Assembly (NCBI GenBank): GCA_036927565.1
Contig: JAYESD010000004.1
Location: forward strand, 86,308,942 to 86,372,941
Reading direction: 5' to 3'
Source: Tuctoria greenei
Taxonomy: Eukaryota; Streptophyta; Magnoliopsida; Poales; Poaceae
DNA length: 64,000 nt
Made by a program: the position numbers and the translations under genes. Positions within the stretch are counted from its first letter, which is position 1. Each line of letters begins with the position of its first letter. Below the pieces are notes generated by a model, which saw only the letters and a list, made by a program, of their open reading frames with translations, was not told the DNA's origin and searched no databases. This document shows positions 12,025 to 23,800 of this stretch, piece after piece.

Positions 12025-13546
12025 TCAACTACTTCCGTGATAAGGGTTGAACCCTTGATGACGGAAGTACGCTGCAAGATCAGCTTGTTGTTGTTGTAGC
12101 ACCGTCTTGAAGTTGGTGAATTGAGCATCAATGTGTTGTTGCCAATCCTGGGTACCTTTAACATGCTCTTGGAGTGTGTTGTAGATGTCACCCGTTCTCA
12201 CTTCATGTTCTGCCATACGTCTAGTGAGGTTTGTCATTCCTTGGCTATAGTCATGATGACTTCTAGCCGAAAAGGAACGACGTCCTCTCATGGACGTTGG
12301 GGGCAAGCTGCTAGAGCTTGAAGTGGATAAGGGTGGATTCCTTTGCCATTCTTATCAAGATGATCCCCCAGTCTCATACGTCAGAGGTTGAGTCCATCCG
12401 GGCTCATAACCCGTTGAGTTCTCTTCCCCTTGGTATTCATTGACCGGAGAGATTATCGGTGGCATGCCTGTTGCTGCAGCCCTCGCACGATTCTTTGTTA
12501 CCCTGCAAGAGACATTACTTCTTCTTGCTTCCTCAAGGGGAAGAAGATTGATGGTTAGCCTCCGGCATTTGTCCAAATGAAAATCCTTGTTAGGTAACCG
12601 AATTTCATTGACAAAGCCAGGATAGAAAAATATCAAGGAGCCATCATGATCATGCTTAAGGGTATGTCCTTGCACTAAATAGTCTTCATCAATTAATTCT
12701 CTTTCAGTTTCAATATATTCAAATGAAGAGTATTTAAGTGCTCCTACCTTATCAGCAATATGAGTAATCAATGAAGTGCATTCAATTGGTCCTGATTTTG
12801 AAATGTAATCTAACCATTGTGTCATCATGGCTTTGACTGGAGCAACTTTTATCTTTTTAGCATGGCAAACAAAATTTTCAATTCATCATCTCGCACAACC
12901 CTAACATCTCCCCTGGGGAACATAGTCATAGACACCCATCTATGCATGAAGCATAAGGTAGGGTTTTGGATGTGGCTATTTCTAGGAGCCCTACATGTGA
13001 CCTCACTAGTTAGCTCATGCCAAAAACTTTGTTTGTTAAACTTAGGCAAATTGTCTAAATCTAGCAAACACCATTTATGGAAGCCTAGGATGCTACCTAA
13101 TTCTTTCCATAGGATGTTGTATTCTTTTTGAAATAATCTAAAAGTAATACCATCAAATCCTATTCTTAGCGTGCAAAGGAATTGGATAGTGAGAAGGCGT
13201 GAACTTTTCTCCTCTATGTGAGCAAAGTCATAAAATCCAATTGCATGCCAAATGGAAAGAAATTCGGAGTCCATACCTATTTTGGAGATCAAATGTGGAT
13301 CGTAAGCCTTGCTGTGGCGGAACTCACAATCTTGGAGAAGTCTGCGTGCTTGATCTTCATCTTCGCTTCGTATGTCGAGGTCGTTGTCATGAAGAAGTTG
13401 GTGTAGGTTGCTTCTCTCTTCCATGGGAGTGTCCTCACACACACTTCTCTTCTTGGGCTTGTACCCATGGAAGAGAGGCGTGCACTAGAACCTTCACCAT
13501 GGCTTGATCTTGCAGCCTCCTTCCTCTTTCGAAACAACCTCTTCAT
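12025..13546 (-). pseudogene. ATHILA ORF1/env-like gene of element A, frameshifted
   Basis: From ATG at 13544-13546 (MKRLFRKRKEAARSSHGEG) this reads as an ATHILA ORF1-type protein (plant transposon PF03078-like). Recognisable parts are LHQLLHDNDLDI, FYDFAHIEEKSSRLLTIQFLCTL, the Trp-rich FQKEYNILWKELGSILGFH block, RWVSMTMFPRGD, and a C-terminal Gln-rich helix (DAQFTNFKTVLQQQQADLAAYF) ending at 12025. Frame changes occur near 13440 and 12845, and in-frame stops occur at 12352-12357. In Athila elements this gene lies after pol and has been called env-like; its function is not established. No signal peptide or clear membrane segment is visible here. Confidence 0.78.
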
Positions 13547-14249
13547 GTCTTTTTGAGTTCAACAAGCAAGAACAAAACAAGGCGAGAAAAATCCGAAAAG
13601 AAGCGATGTTTGGAAAACAAAACTCTCAAAGAATTTTCTCCTCTTGAAAGCTTGAGTGTAAAATGCAAATGCAAACAAAAGAAAATCTTTTTTTGGGGAT
13701 GGATTTGAGCAAGAGTGTTGAAATGAAGAGCAAGAAAAACAAGGTGAGCTAGAGAGTGACTTGGGGAGGTGTAAAATGATGTGGTGTGTGAAGAGAGGTG
13801 CTCCTCACGGCCACAATTTATAGGGTGCACCCTCCAAAGGTCACTTGGGGTTCAAAATATAGCCGTTGGGGGAAGGGGAGCTAATTTGGCTCCACTCCCT
13901 GTTTGGCCGACCAGGGGGTTCGGACGACCTGACGGGTGGCCCCCTGGTTCCCCTTTTGGCAAGTGGCTCCTCAACAACTATAAAGTTAGCATGTTGGTGA
14001 AATGCCACATGTGCAGCTCAGAAAAAATTGTTTCAAATCCAATAAAAAATTTTCTTTTGAAAAGAAAGAAAGAAAAATGATAGTTGAGAATATAATATTC
14101 TCAACTTGCTAGGAAAAATCAAATATGCTATGGGAAAAATCCAAATGGGGTGCAAAAAGAAAGAAAGAAAAATAAAGTGGGATAACTACCAATTTAACCT
14201 ATTGGCGTAGGTCTCACCACCGTCCGATGAGATGGACATTCCTCCAGCT
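13547..14249 (-). other. Spacer where pol would be expected in element A
   Basis: These 700 bp have no RT, RNase H or integrase motif in any frame. They include A/T-rich GAAAGAAAGAAA runs and an isolated copy of the GGTCGGCC-type inverted repeat (13903-13930). Confidence 0.7.
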
Positions 14250-16306
14250 TCATTTCACATCTGGGCCCGGAGGGATGGACTCGGATGGCTTATTTTGCTT
14301 CTTCTTCCATTCCTTCTTTGGCGGCTTGGTGGACTTGGGCCTTCGGGAAGGTCCAGATGATTCCGTCGCCTTTGGATATCGGTGTGGTCGAAACGACGGA
14401 TTCTCCTTGTAGATTATTCTTCTCATGAATGCAATGAGTGAGTCCACCTTTGGAGGTGTGACTTTGACCTCTCTGATGTGTTTATCATTCGGCCCATACT
14501 TGATTCGAATCATGGAGCATTGCCCTAATCTTGGCCGAAAGTTAAATTTTTCCTCCTTGCCATTGATATGGAAGTGGATTTCTCCAGCTCCCACATCTAT
14601 GCAAGCTTTTGCAGTGCATAGGAATGGACGATCAAGAATGAGTGGTGTATCTTTCTCAGTGTCCATGTATAGCACCACAAAATCCACAGGTATGAAGCAG
14701 TTCCTGATCTTCACCGAGACATCTTCAGCAATACCCGTTGGATAACGGACTGAAGAGTAAGCCAGTTGTAGCTGCTTTGGTGTTGGAGTCAGTTCTGTGA
14801 AGTTCAGCTGGTCGAACACAACCTTGGGCATCACACTAAAACTTGCTCCCAGATCACAAAGTTCCTTGTCAAAGTGGTGAGCCCCAATTGAGCATGAAAT
14901 GGTAGGACACCCAGGTTCCTTCTGCTAGTTGCTCTCTCGTACGGAAATTGTGTTGACATTTTCTGTCGGAGGTTCTGGGTGTCCTGGCATCTTTCCATTC
15001 TCCATCGGAGGAATAGCAAGTGCCAGCTGAGCCAACTGAGTCTCGAGCATCTTGTTGAAGATGAGTTGATTCTGCAAGGCTGAGGATAGTCCTTCAATCT
15101 TTGCATTGATGTTTTCCAGGGCCTTGTCATTAGCCGACAGCTTCTTGGATAGGGCATCGTTGATCTTGAGCTGGCTAATGGCAAGTTCTCTCAAGTTGGG
15201 CTGATTTCCAGGGTTGCCATTGTTGTTGTACCCTCCTTGAAAGAATGGGTGTTGTTGACCCCACCCTTGACCTCCTGGACAATAGCCATTGTTGTTGTTT
15301 AAATTTCCATTGTGGGCGAGGTATAGGGCATCCTCACGAGTTTCTGTACAATCGTTTCCCATATGACCCGTGTTGCCACAGACTTCACACGTGATGTGAG
15401 CATCTAGGGCATAGGCATTGCCACACACTTCACCACTGGCTTGTCCATCTATTTTCTTCATTAGGAGGTCCAATTTTGCAGCAATCATGTCCACCTCCTT
15501 CAAGGTGTGCATGCCTCACTGTCGGGTATGGAGACTCTCATCGTTCCATCCCATGTTGGACACCATCTTCTCAATAAGATATTTAGCTTTTGGCACCGTC
15601 AATGAGAAGAAGGATCCTCCAGCAGTAGCATCCAAATGGTCACGAGCTGATGGGATCAACCCGTTATAGAAATTATGAATAAGGAGCCAGTCATCCATCC
15701 CATGGTGGGGACAGGCTAGGATGTACTCCTGAAGCCTTTCCCATGCCTCGGGAATAGATTCCTTGAGCTCTTGCTGAAAGTTGGAAATCCTTCTACGTAG
15801 GGCATTGGTCTCGCCTAATGCGAAGAATTTGGCGAGGAATGCCGTAGAACTCTTCTCCCAAGTGTCTACAGCACTTCGGTTCGCGTAGAACCACTGTTTC
15901 GCTCTCCCAAGGAGAGAGAACAGGAACAGTCTCAGACGGACCGCATCCGGAGACACGTCCTTGATCTTAAAAGTGTTGCAGATCTCGAGGAATTATTGCA
16001 AGTGAGCACTTGCATCCTCGTTAGCCTTCCCACGGAATGGGTTGGCTTGCACCATAGTGATGAGGCCAGTTTTGATCTCGAAGTTCACATCTCCCGTGTT
16101 AACACTGGGCCAATAGGCACATTGTTAGCACAGGGAGCTGAGAACTCACGAAGGGTCTTCTAAGCCATTGGCGTTTGGATTGTTGGTGCAAAAATGCTGG
16201 CTTGCTTGGCTGCTCGAATCTTCTGAGGAGTAGCGACACGGGGTCGGTCTCTCAGAAGAAATTCGGGATCTTCAACAAAGTCTTCCGGCAAGCAGAAACT
16301 AGACAT
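14250..16306 (-). pseudogene. Element A gag-protease, single reading frame with nonsense mutations
   Basis: ATG at 16304-16306 opens MSSFCLPEDFVEDPEFLL. The capsid domain (about 15516-16040) shows LFLFSLLGRAKQWFYANRSAVDTWEKSSTAFLAKFF, then EAWERLQEYILACPHHGM, which is the Athila-type gag signature. A CCHC knuckle CEVCGNTGHMGNDC follows (about 15350-15390). A retropepsin follows with an intact DLGASFSVMPK active-site motif around 14830-14860 and a flap/ILDRPFL segment, then a basic tail. From 15956 to 14250 one frame is used, broken by TGA at 15516-15518 and TAG at 14925-14927. Upstream there is another TAG near 16170 and a frameshift near 16100. A natural stop follows protease, so no gag-pol fusion exists. 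Confidence 0.88.
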
Positions 16307-16419
16307 ACACTACCCTGTTTTCACATTTAAAATAAATGCGAAAACAAAGAATGGTTATCCTACTACAGTCCTACCCAGGGTTCTATACTATTCACTCAGT
16401 CATGGTATATATCTATTTG

Positions 16420-16440
16420 CCTTCCCCGGCAACGGCGCCA
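16420..16440 (-). other. Primer binding site of element A
   Basis: The minus strand reads TGGCGCCGTTGCCGGGGAAG, starting 8 bp from the 5' LTR end. This PBS type is common in Athila and Tat elements. I have not assigned the tRNA. Confidence 0.9.
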
Positions 16441-16448
16441 GAAATGCT

Positions 16449-18118
16449 TGTTGACGGCTCCTAAGATATACTAACAAATCATCCCTGACAACAGCGCCAT
16501 AAATGCTTGTTGCTATTTCTGATGCACCATTAACTAAACATTTCCAACTGATGTGTCAGAAATGCTTGTTAATGGTTCTATTGGATCACAGAGTGAATTC
16601 CGCAAGCACACGGAGGTATCATTGTAGCATTTCCCCTTAAGAGTATTCCCAAGGGTGTCATTTATTTGATACCAAGGAACGCGGGGAATAGATATAACAA
16701 TCATCAAGTGGAAAGGGTAGATAGGTCTAGGTAAGAATCTAGTAAGGATGGATAAAATAATAGTGGAGGTAGTATGACACACACAAAAGCTTTCAAGTCC
16801 AAGGGGGGTAAGAGGATCCTAGAGGTTAGTTAACGATAAGAGTTATGGAGGTACTCCTACTATGCTCTATTGTACATATACATAGTCTAAACTAATTATT
16901 CATAAGCTAGATCAATAGTGAATACTTATGCTATGTGGTTCAACACATCGGGCACGGGCTTACCCCTAGCAATACTAGGGCGACTCCTGCCAAGAGCCTG
17001 TGGCATAGCCGAACATGGAGGATTACAAAGGACAGATAGGGTTGTCACCACCTACTGCCTACCTCTTCAATCCGTGGGTCTACGAGACATCCAATGCTAC
17101 ATAGCTAGCCTTGCACCATGCTAGGATATTAAGTAATTACCTTAAGAGCCTAGGCACAATCCATCCTAAGGCAATGAACTGAATCATCATTGAACCAATG
17201 TTGATACACAACATAATTATCCATACTAACGTAGTTATGTTACAATTAACTAGACTATAGTGGGGGTCTATAGGTTCTATGATAATGAGATATGTTCATG
17301 ATGAAACAGTCATAGAAGCTATACCTTCCACATACATGGACTTAACAATCAAACAAGAAACGCTTTGCCGAAGTATATGTATCAGTAGAGACTAAAGATA
17401 CTATTTTATTATGCATAAAGTCACAAATACAAGAAAGAATACATGAGCCATACCTTTCCCAATTTAGGATTGGGAAGAGAGAGACTCCTTACTCCTCTCC
17501 CAATTTGGACTTGGGACTAGAGACTCTCCTCTCCAAAACCAAGCTCCTCTAAGACTATGGATGATAGTGTATACAATAGAGATGAAGCTCAAGTGGTGTG
17601 TCTTGAAGTAAGGGGTAGGGGGTCCTACTTATACTAGTGTCGAGGTCGGTTCATGCCACCAAAAGCGCATGAATTAGTCACCATTGACTCCTTCAAGCCA
17701 GGGGGAGCCAACACGCGTCGTTTCACTGCGTTTGGCACCAGGAGGGGGTCGGTCGGACCCCTGGTTCGGCCGACCTGGTAAGCACTCCAAACGTGGAGTG
17801 CTTCCTCCAGGTGGCTGCCAAGTGGGCCCCCTTGACGTATCTGGGTGATACACCGTTGGATCACATCGAATACTTCTTTTTGTGGGCCATCTGATCCATG
17901 CGATGCCACGCGTTGTCGCCTGATTGCCGGGATGATATTTTATAGGATTGGTCCCTCTACATTTCCTCATTTCCTGCATAAAATGTTGCATACACATATT
18001 TCTCCAAGTCCAAGTGGAATTGGGTTAGATAGAAAGGTGATGTGTGCAAGAAATGACAAATCCCTCACATAATTGAGTTAAATTGACGGATGAAATTGGT
18101 ATATAACAGCTGTCAACA
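16449..18118 (-). repeat. Element A 5' LTR (right)
   Basis: Starts TGTTGACGGC and ends GCTGTCAACA. It carries the same embedded PBS-like block (16482-16499, more decayed than in the left LTR) and an inverted repeat at 17747-17776. It is colinear with the left LTR along its whole length. Confidence 0.95.
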
Positions 18119-18123
18119 GGGAA
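18119..18123. repeat. Target site duplication of element A (right copy)
   Basis: GGGAA, identical to 8981-8985. The G1 LTR sequence resumes after it. Confidence 0.93.
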
Positions 18124-18747
18124 CAACTAGGAGCCATGGTGGGGTCCCACTTGAGTTCCTAAGAGGTGAGGCACGACGTTCTTGAGCCCAATTAACATAA
18201 TTACCCAATAACTTGTCATGGAGGAAAAAAATAGAATCGGAGTCGAAACCCTTAATACCGGACTAGTCCGTAGGTTGGATGGACAAGTCCGTTCCGGTAC
18301 AGAGAGCTGATCGGACAAGTCTGGTCTCTTGCTGGACAAGTCTGTTCAAGGAACAATGAGTTCAGCGGATAGGTCTGGTGCTGTGACGGACAAGTCCGTG
18401 GGTTGCACAGTTTCAAAGATGGACTAAGTTTTTGGATTTTATCGGACAACTCTGAAGAGTTCTAGTTGCGAACATCTAAATAGTCCATATATGGTAACGG
18501 ACAAGTCCAGACGGAAATAGAAACAAAACCTAATTAATCTGTAGCAATTAACGGACAGGTCTGGGGGACAACAGTGGCGAAACAGGACTAGTCCGGGGTC
18601 CAATCCGAACAAGTCCATACCAATGATTGATTTTAACTGTTGGTTTGCCTCTAATTCATTTTAATCTTGTTCCTTCTTGTGTTGCATTATGTAAAACGTG
18701 TATAATCATGTATGCAATGCATGATGCATGAAAATGAGGGTGTTACA
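18124..18747 (-). repeat. G1 5' LTR, distal U3 part, rich in GGACxAGTCCG palindromes
   Basis: This is the continuation of the LTR from 8985 and ends GGGTGTTACA. At least eight GGAC[A/T]AGTC[CT]G boxes are visible (for example 18262, 18280, 18313, 18334, 18390, 18500, 18590), which suggests a clustered U3 motif. Confidence 0.85.
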
Positions 18748-18805
18748 AAAACTGCGTGTGATAATATGATTAGAGCCCCCTGTAGAAGCATTTTTTCTAG
18801 TAGTG
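18748..18805. mobile_element. CACTA (En/Spm-class) transposon terminus
   Basis: The plus strand ends TTTTTTCTAGTAGTG at 18791-18805, whose complement is CACTACTAGAAAAAA, the CACTA terminal motif. The adjoining sub-terminal sequence TAGAGCCCCCTGTAGAAGC is typical of grass CACTA ends. The rest of the transposon lies to the left and was split by G1. Target duplications are 3 bp in this class; the right flank is TAT. Confidence 0.72.
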
Positions 18806-18808
18806 TAT

Positions 18809-19070
18809 GAGTAGTCGAAGCGCAGTAGGAGTAATTCCATCTCTTGAGTTGACCTTCACTGGGACAACCTTACCCATTAGAGTAGATTGCCTAGGTGTGT
18901 GTCACACTACCCCCACTACGTCATTTACCCTTCCTACTGGAATACTCACCAGAAAACCCTACTCTACATATGATCTTGTCAATTTTTGCTTGCCTTCCTT
19001 TGGGATAAAATAAATATGATACCCTAGGCAATACTCATTGGTGAAATGCTATAGTGGTACTTTTCGTGGG
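18809..19070 (+). repeat. Inverted fragment of an Athila-like (A/B family) LTR
   Basis: The reverse complement matches the U5-proximal half of the B LTR: GTGTGxxACACACC near 18895, the GGGTATCATATTTATxxxATCCC block near 19010, and GAAATGCTA near 19045. It is in the opposite orientation to A and B and more diverged, so it is a separate older copy. From 19071 to 19245 I recognise nothing. Confidence 0.62.
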
Positions 19071-19245
19071 CTTGCGAAACTCATCTTGCTTTGTCTTTGG
19101 TTGCCCTAGTGCCAACTACATGACTAGCACCTATTACTAGGATGAACTGTAGACGTTAAGAAATACCAAAAAGGCAAGCCTCCCTGCTCCCATCAGAGCT
19201 GGAGCTCGGATGCGCCGCTCCCGTGTGCGCTTGTGAGAACTTCAT

Positions 19246-20589
19246 TGTTGAAGGTTCTTAACACCACATATCATCTCCAGTAGGAGATGAGATCCGCAAG
19301 CACACGGAAGATATCATTGTAGCATTTCTCCAAAGAGTATTCCCAAGGGTATCATATTTATCCCAAAGGAAGGTGGTGAAGTAAAGTAAACACTATTCTT
19401 ATGATCAAGGTATAGGGTACTAAGTGTTTATCAGAAAAGGGGTAAGATGATAATATGGGTAGTGTGATACACACCTAAGCAATCTACTCTAAGAGTAAGA
19501 TTGTCATAGCGAGGGTTAGACTACGAGACATAGCTACTCCTACTGTTCTCTAATTACTCATATACATAGCCTAATAAAGTACACATGAATATGCTAATGG
19601 TGAATACTAGGGCTTATTGGTCCAACACGTTGGGCACGGGCTTACCCTGGTCTGCTAGGCGACTCCCGCCAAGAGCCTACATCATAGCCGAACATGGAGG
19701 ATTACAACAGATGGATAGGTCTGTCACCACCTACTGCCTACCTCTAAGACCCGTGGACTATGATGCATCTAATGCTACTTAACTATCCAAGCACCACGCT
19801 TGCATGCTAAGTAAATACTTTAAGATTTGCAACATAATATTCATTCTAAGGCAATGACTAACCTAACACCGTTGAACCAATCTTGGATCCAAGCACTTAC
19901 ATATTATAATTAACATAATCATATTATTACATAATTAGACTATAATGGTGGTGTATGATGTTTATGATAACATGATAATGGCATTATGTCTAGATCATAA
20001 CAACATCTAAACCTAGCACATACATGGACTCCAAAACCAAACAAGGAACGCTTCATCCAAGTATATGAATAAGTAAAGACTAAAGATAATGTCTTTATTA
20101 TGTATAAAGTCACAGATACAAGAAAAGATACATGAGCCATACCATTCCCAATTTGAACTTGGCACTAGAGGCTCCTCTCTACAACCTAACCTCCACTATG
20201 TACCTAGGAGAACTAGTGTATACAAGAGAGAATGCTCAAGTGGTATGTGTTGAAGTGAAGGTTGAGGGGTCCAATTCATACTATTGTTGAAGTCGGTTCT
20301 CGCCATCTTTTGTGCGTGACTCAGTCACCATTCATATCACCAAGCCACAAGAGTGTGCCATGTTGAGTTTGACCGAGAAAGGTTGGAAGAACAGGTCGGC
20401 CGAACCACCTGTTCTTTAGGATCCATCCCCTTGTTTCGCCTCAATTCTGTATAAAATAACTGCATGCACCATTTTCTCCAAGTACAAGTGGAACTAGGTT
20501 ATTGCTAACTGTGATGTGTGTAAGAAATATATCCTTCACATAATGGAGTTATATTGACAGTCGAAACTGATATATAATGACTGTCAACA
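19246..20589 (-). repeat. Element B left LTR, with internal deletion
   Basis: Homologous to 25605-27083. The deletion junction is near 20415, immediately after the first arm of the GGTCGGCCGAACC inverted repeat, so this LTR has lost the second arm. Confidence 0.85.
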
Positions 20590-21850
20590 AACTCCCCCAA
20601 GCTTACCCTTTACTCGTCCTGAGGCAAAGATAAAGACATAGGTTGTTGATCATGAGTTGCTACAATGTCTTATTTTGCAAAAGTACCAAGTTCACAACAA
20701 AGTATTCTACCTTGCTTTAAATAAATTGGCTATGGTACCTCACCTCTTTTCTTAGTCTTTATGGGGCTTATGTCTCATCCTTTTCTTGGGTTGTTGAAGG
20801 ATAGAACAACAAAATGAGCATGCATCACATAATGTATGAGTTCCACTCAAATTTCCGAAGAATTTCGAATGGTGTTTGGATTTAAGTTCCTCAAATGATA
20901 CACTCAATCACTCCTATGTGGGAAGTGGTATTTGTATCCTCACCAAAGCAATGCCTTTCTTGTCCTACAACTAAATAAGGCTTGTATGTGGAGCTTGGTA
21001 GGGATCAAGAGTAGGCATATTTGCAACACATATATTGCTAAGTCAAAAGAGTAAGCCTTAGGAGAAAACAAATCATACTTTTGATCAATATTTGTGCAAG
21101 TGTGATAGAATATTGGTGGAGTGAGAATATAAAGATGACTCCTTTGCATGCACTCTCTTTTTGTGGGGATGAAACATGGCTACTTATTTTTTTCACACGC
21201 TCTTGAACATGAGCATTCATTTTTTTTTTCTTGTAGCCATGTCTTCTACTCCTCTTTTTTTTTCAGGTAATTTCGAGAGAGTGTTATGCATGAGAACCAT
21301 GGAGTATCTTTTTCATGGTGACATGGTATGATAAAATTTTGCTAACTTCTAGTGTAGAAGTTTAGCATGTGCCCATGTAATCTTGATCTTAAAAGCATGA
21401 AAAGATTCTCTCATAGGTCTATACTAGTTTGACCGGGATCAATGTGAAGGCAAATAGCATATGCATAAGGTTTATCTAATTCAAATCATCATATGCCTTT
21501 GGTAGGAATTTCTATTAAATGAGGAACTACCATTTTTAATTTCTCCGAAAAATCATGTTTCACTTTCAACTAGGATATTAGCATCTATTATCACTATATC
21601 ATATCCCACAACAACCTAGAATTGGACTTAGCTTTCGCTACCCACAATTTCAAGGTTTCAGGCAAGAATATTTTTGGCCAATAAACCCAATACCTGGAGA
21701 ATACTAAGTTGTATGCAAGGAACTAGAGAAATTAAGACAGAGCAACTATTCATCATTTCAACTTATGCAAAGTAAAAATATTCTTATCCCACATCCCTTA
21801 TTTTATTAACCTAACCTATACTACACTATTATTTCTTTTATTTTATTTTA

Positions 21851-23800
21851 TTAGATGCAAATGCGGTGGAAAGAAAGAAATAAAGTAAAGGAATGCAAAT
21901 GGGGTGTGATACAAGTTACCTCAAGTGGGCGTCCTCTCCCAAGCTTGTTATTGGTCAAGGTCCACGATGGGGGTTGAAACCCTAATGACGAATGTAGGCT
22001 ATGAGGTTGGCCTAACCTTGTTGCAACATAGCTTTGGCATTGGAGGGTTGAGTATTGATGTTGGGTTGCTTTCCATGGGTTCCATGAGTGTGGTCGAGGA
22101 GAGTGTTGTTGGTGTTGCTCATCCACACCTCCATGTTTCCATAGGTTGGAGGTACCTTGTTATTCTTTGGTTAAGGTAGTGATAACCTTTAGCTACAAAT
22201 AAATGATGTGCACTCAACATGCGTTGAGTGTGTTCCATCATTCTTTGGATAAGGTGTATCATACCTCCTTGCCATAAATGAATAACTTGTACCTCTCATA
22301 CATTAGGTGTGATCTGTCTGTCATTCCTTGGCTAAGGTAATTATAACTAGCCACAAAGGAGTGACAAGTACCCAACATGTGTTAGGTGTGATCTATTGTT
22401 CCATGGCTAAGGTACAACATACCTGTAACCACAAAGGTATGACGCGCACTCAACATGGGTTGAGTGTGATCCATGTTACTTGGCTAAGGTATACCTCCTA
22501 GCCACATAGGAATAACTTGCACCCAATATACATTGGATGTAATCTTGTCATTCCTTGGTTAAGGTACATCTTACCTTTTAGCCACAAAGGAATAACTTAC
22601 ACCCAATGATGGTGGCAATTATCTTGAGCTTGAATGAGTGCTTTAGAATAGTTGAGAGCATAATGCTCTCACATATTCGTAGCAGCCCATTGGTTGCTCG
22701 TGGAGGGTTTCCATGTCAAATCTCCGGCCTCGTATAGCTATGATTGACCTATGGGCTTAATTTTCGATAGGTTACAATGATCGTAATTTACTCCTTCGCC
22801 AAGAGATGTTGAAATGAAATCATCTTAGGGTTTCCAACAGTCGGATCTTTGAGTGTCTGCATAGTAATATTACTCCTGTAAGCTTCTCCTCTATGATAGA
22901 GAGGAATGGTTAGTTCCCGATACTTGTACAAATAAATTTTCAGGTTCGGTAACCAATTCTCCAGTTGTATGTACGGGGAAGAACAAGACCAAAGATGCAT
23001 TGGGTCCAATTTCAAGTATATTCATGAACAATGTATTATTCATTGATAAGAGTGGGGAATTATGGATAAATAGATTTTCACATTTTCTAAAGATCCTACT
23101 CATATCAATGCAAGTGATAGAAATACACTATATGGGTCCTTTAATCTTGTAAGGTTTCTAACCATCATAGCTTTTTACACAAGAGCAAATGTTATCATTT
23201 GGACCATGGCAAACAATATTCTCAATTTTCTCCTCCTGAACATTTTAATTTCTTGCCTAGGAATTTGAAATTTAGAGATTCATATATGAATGAATTTCAA
23301 ATCAAAATTATGGACTTCGCTATTCCTAGGTTGCTACTTACCAATTCAACCATTCAGTCATTTTGTAAGCATTACCTAGGCAAAAAATGTTTATGTAAAT
23401 TTTAGCAATGCTTATGAAATTCTAGGTACTTGTTTGAATTATTCCTAAGTAAGCTGACATTCCTTTTTGAAGAATCAAAAAGAGAAATGCCAGCATTTAT
23501 TCTCATGAGAATGCATAAGAATTGAATGATGAGAAGGTGTAAACCTTCTCCACAAGCAAAAATCATTCAATCCTAATGCAGTTCAAATGACGGAAAATTT
23601 TAAACTTGCACCTCAATTGAAGAGTGGGCGGATTGAGGTTTGTTGTGTGACATACTTACGACCATGAAGTTTGGTGTAGCCTTCATGTTCAATGTCTTCT
23701 GCCAAGTTGAGGTTGGAGTTGAATGAGCTTCATCTTGTTCCTCCATTGGGCCACCATCTTGAGCATTCCTCCACTATGAACTCGAAATGAGATTGATAGA
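21851..23800 (-). pseudogene. Degraded ATHILA ORF1-like gene of element B
   Basis: Positional and nucleotide similarity to 12025-13546 of A is visible (for example the ATGGCAAACAA block near 23206 and the CAATCCTAATGCAGTTCAAATG block near 23567), but all frames are broken. The portion homologous to the A C-terminal coding segment has been expanded into a 78-bp tandem array (22163-22630). Confidence 0.55.
22163..22630. repeat. Tandem minisatellite, about 78-bp unit, six copies
   Basis: Each unit carries a TTCCTTGGxTAAGGTA box followed by AGCCACAAAGGAxTGAC and CACxCAAxxTxxxTTxxxTGT. The boxes start at 22163, 22241, 22324, 22399, 22476 and 22551, so spacing is 75-83 bp. Element A has a single homologous unit (about 12190-12275). 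Confidence 0.85.

Larger units (their letters stand above)
8986..18118 (-). mobile_element. Element A: complete non-autonomous Athila-type gypsy retrotransposon (9,133 bp)
   Basis: Two LTRs (8986-10658 and 16449-18118, 1,673 and 1,670 bp) flank a 5.8-kb interior, with a perfect 5-bp TSD GGGAA. The ends are TGTTGAxGGC and GCCGTCAACA. Minus-strand order: 5' LTR, PBS, gag-protease, spacer, ATHILA-ORF1/env-like gene, non-coding region, PPT, 3' LTR. RT, RNase H and integrase are absent altogether, with only about 700 bp between protease and the ORF1-like gene. Transposition must therefore have been supplied in trans. The LTRs are near-identical with scattered substitutions, so insertion is fairly recent relative to the decayed relative B. 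Confidence 0.93.

Noticed and set aside
22163..22630. CRISPR-like array
   Set aside because: Units are contiguous diverged tandem repeats of coding origin without spacers, in a plant nuclear context.
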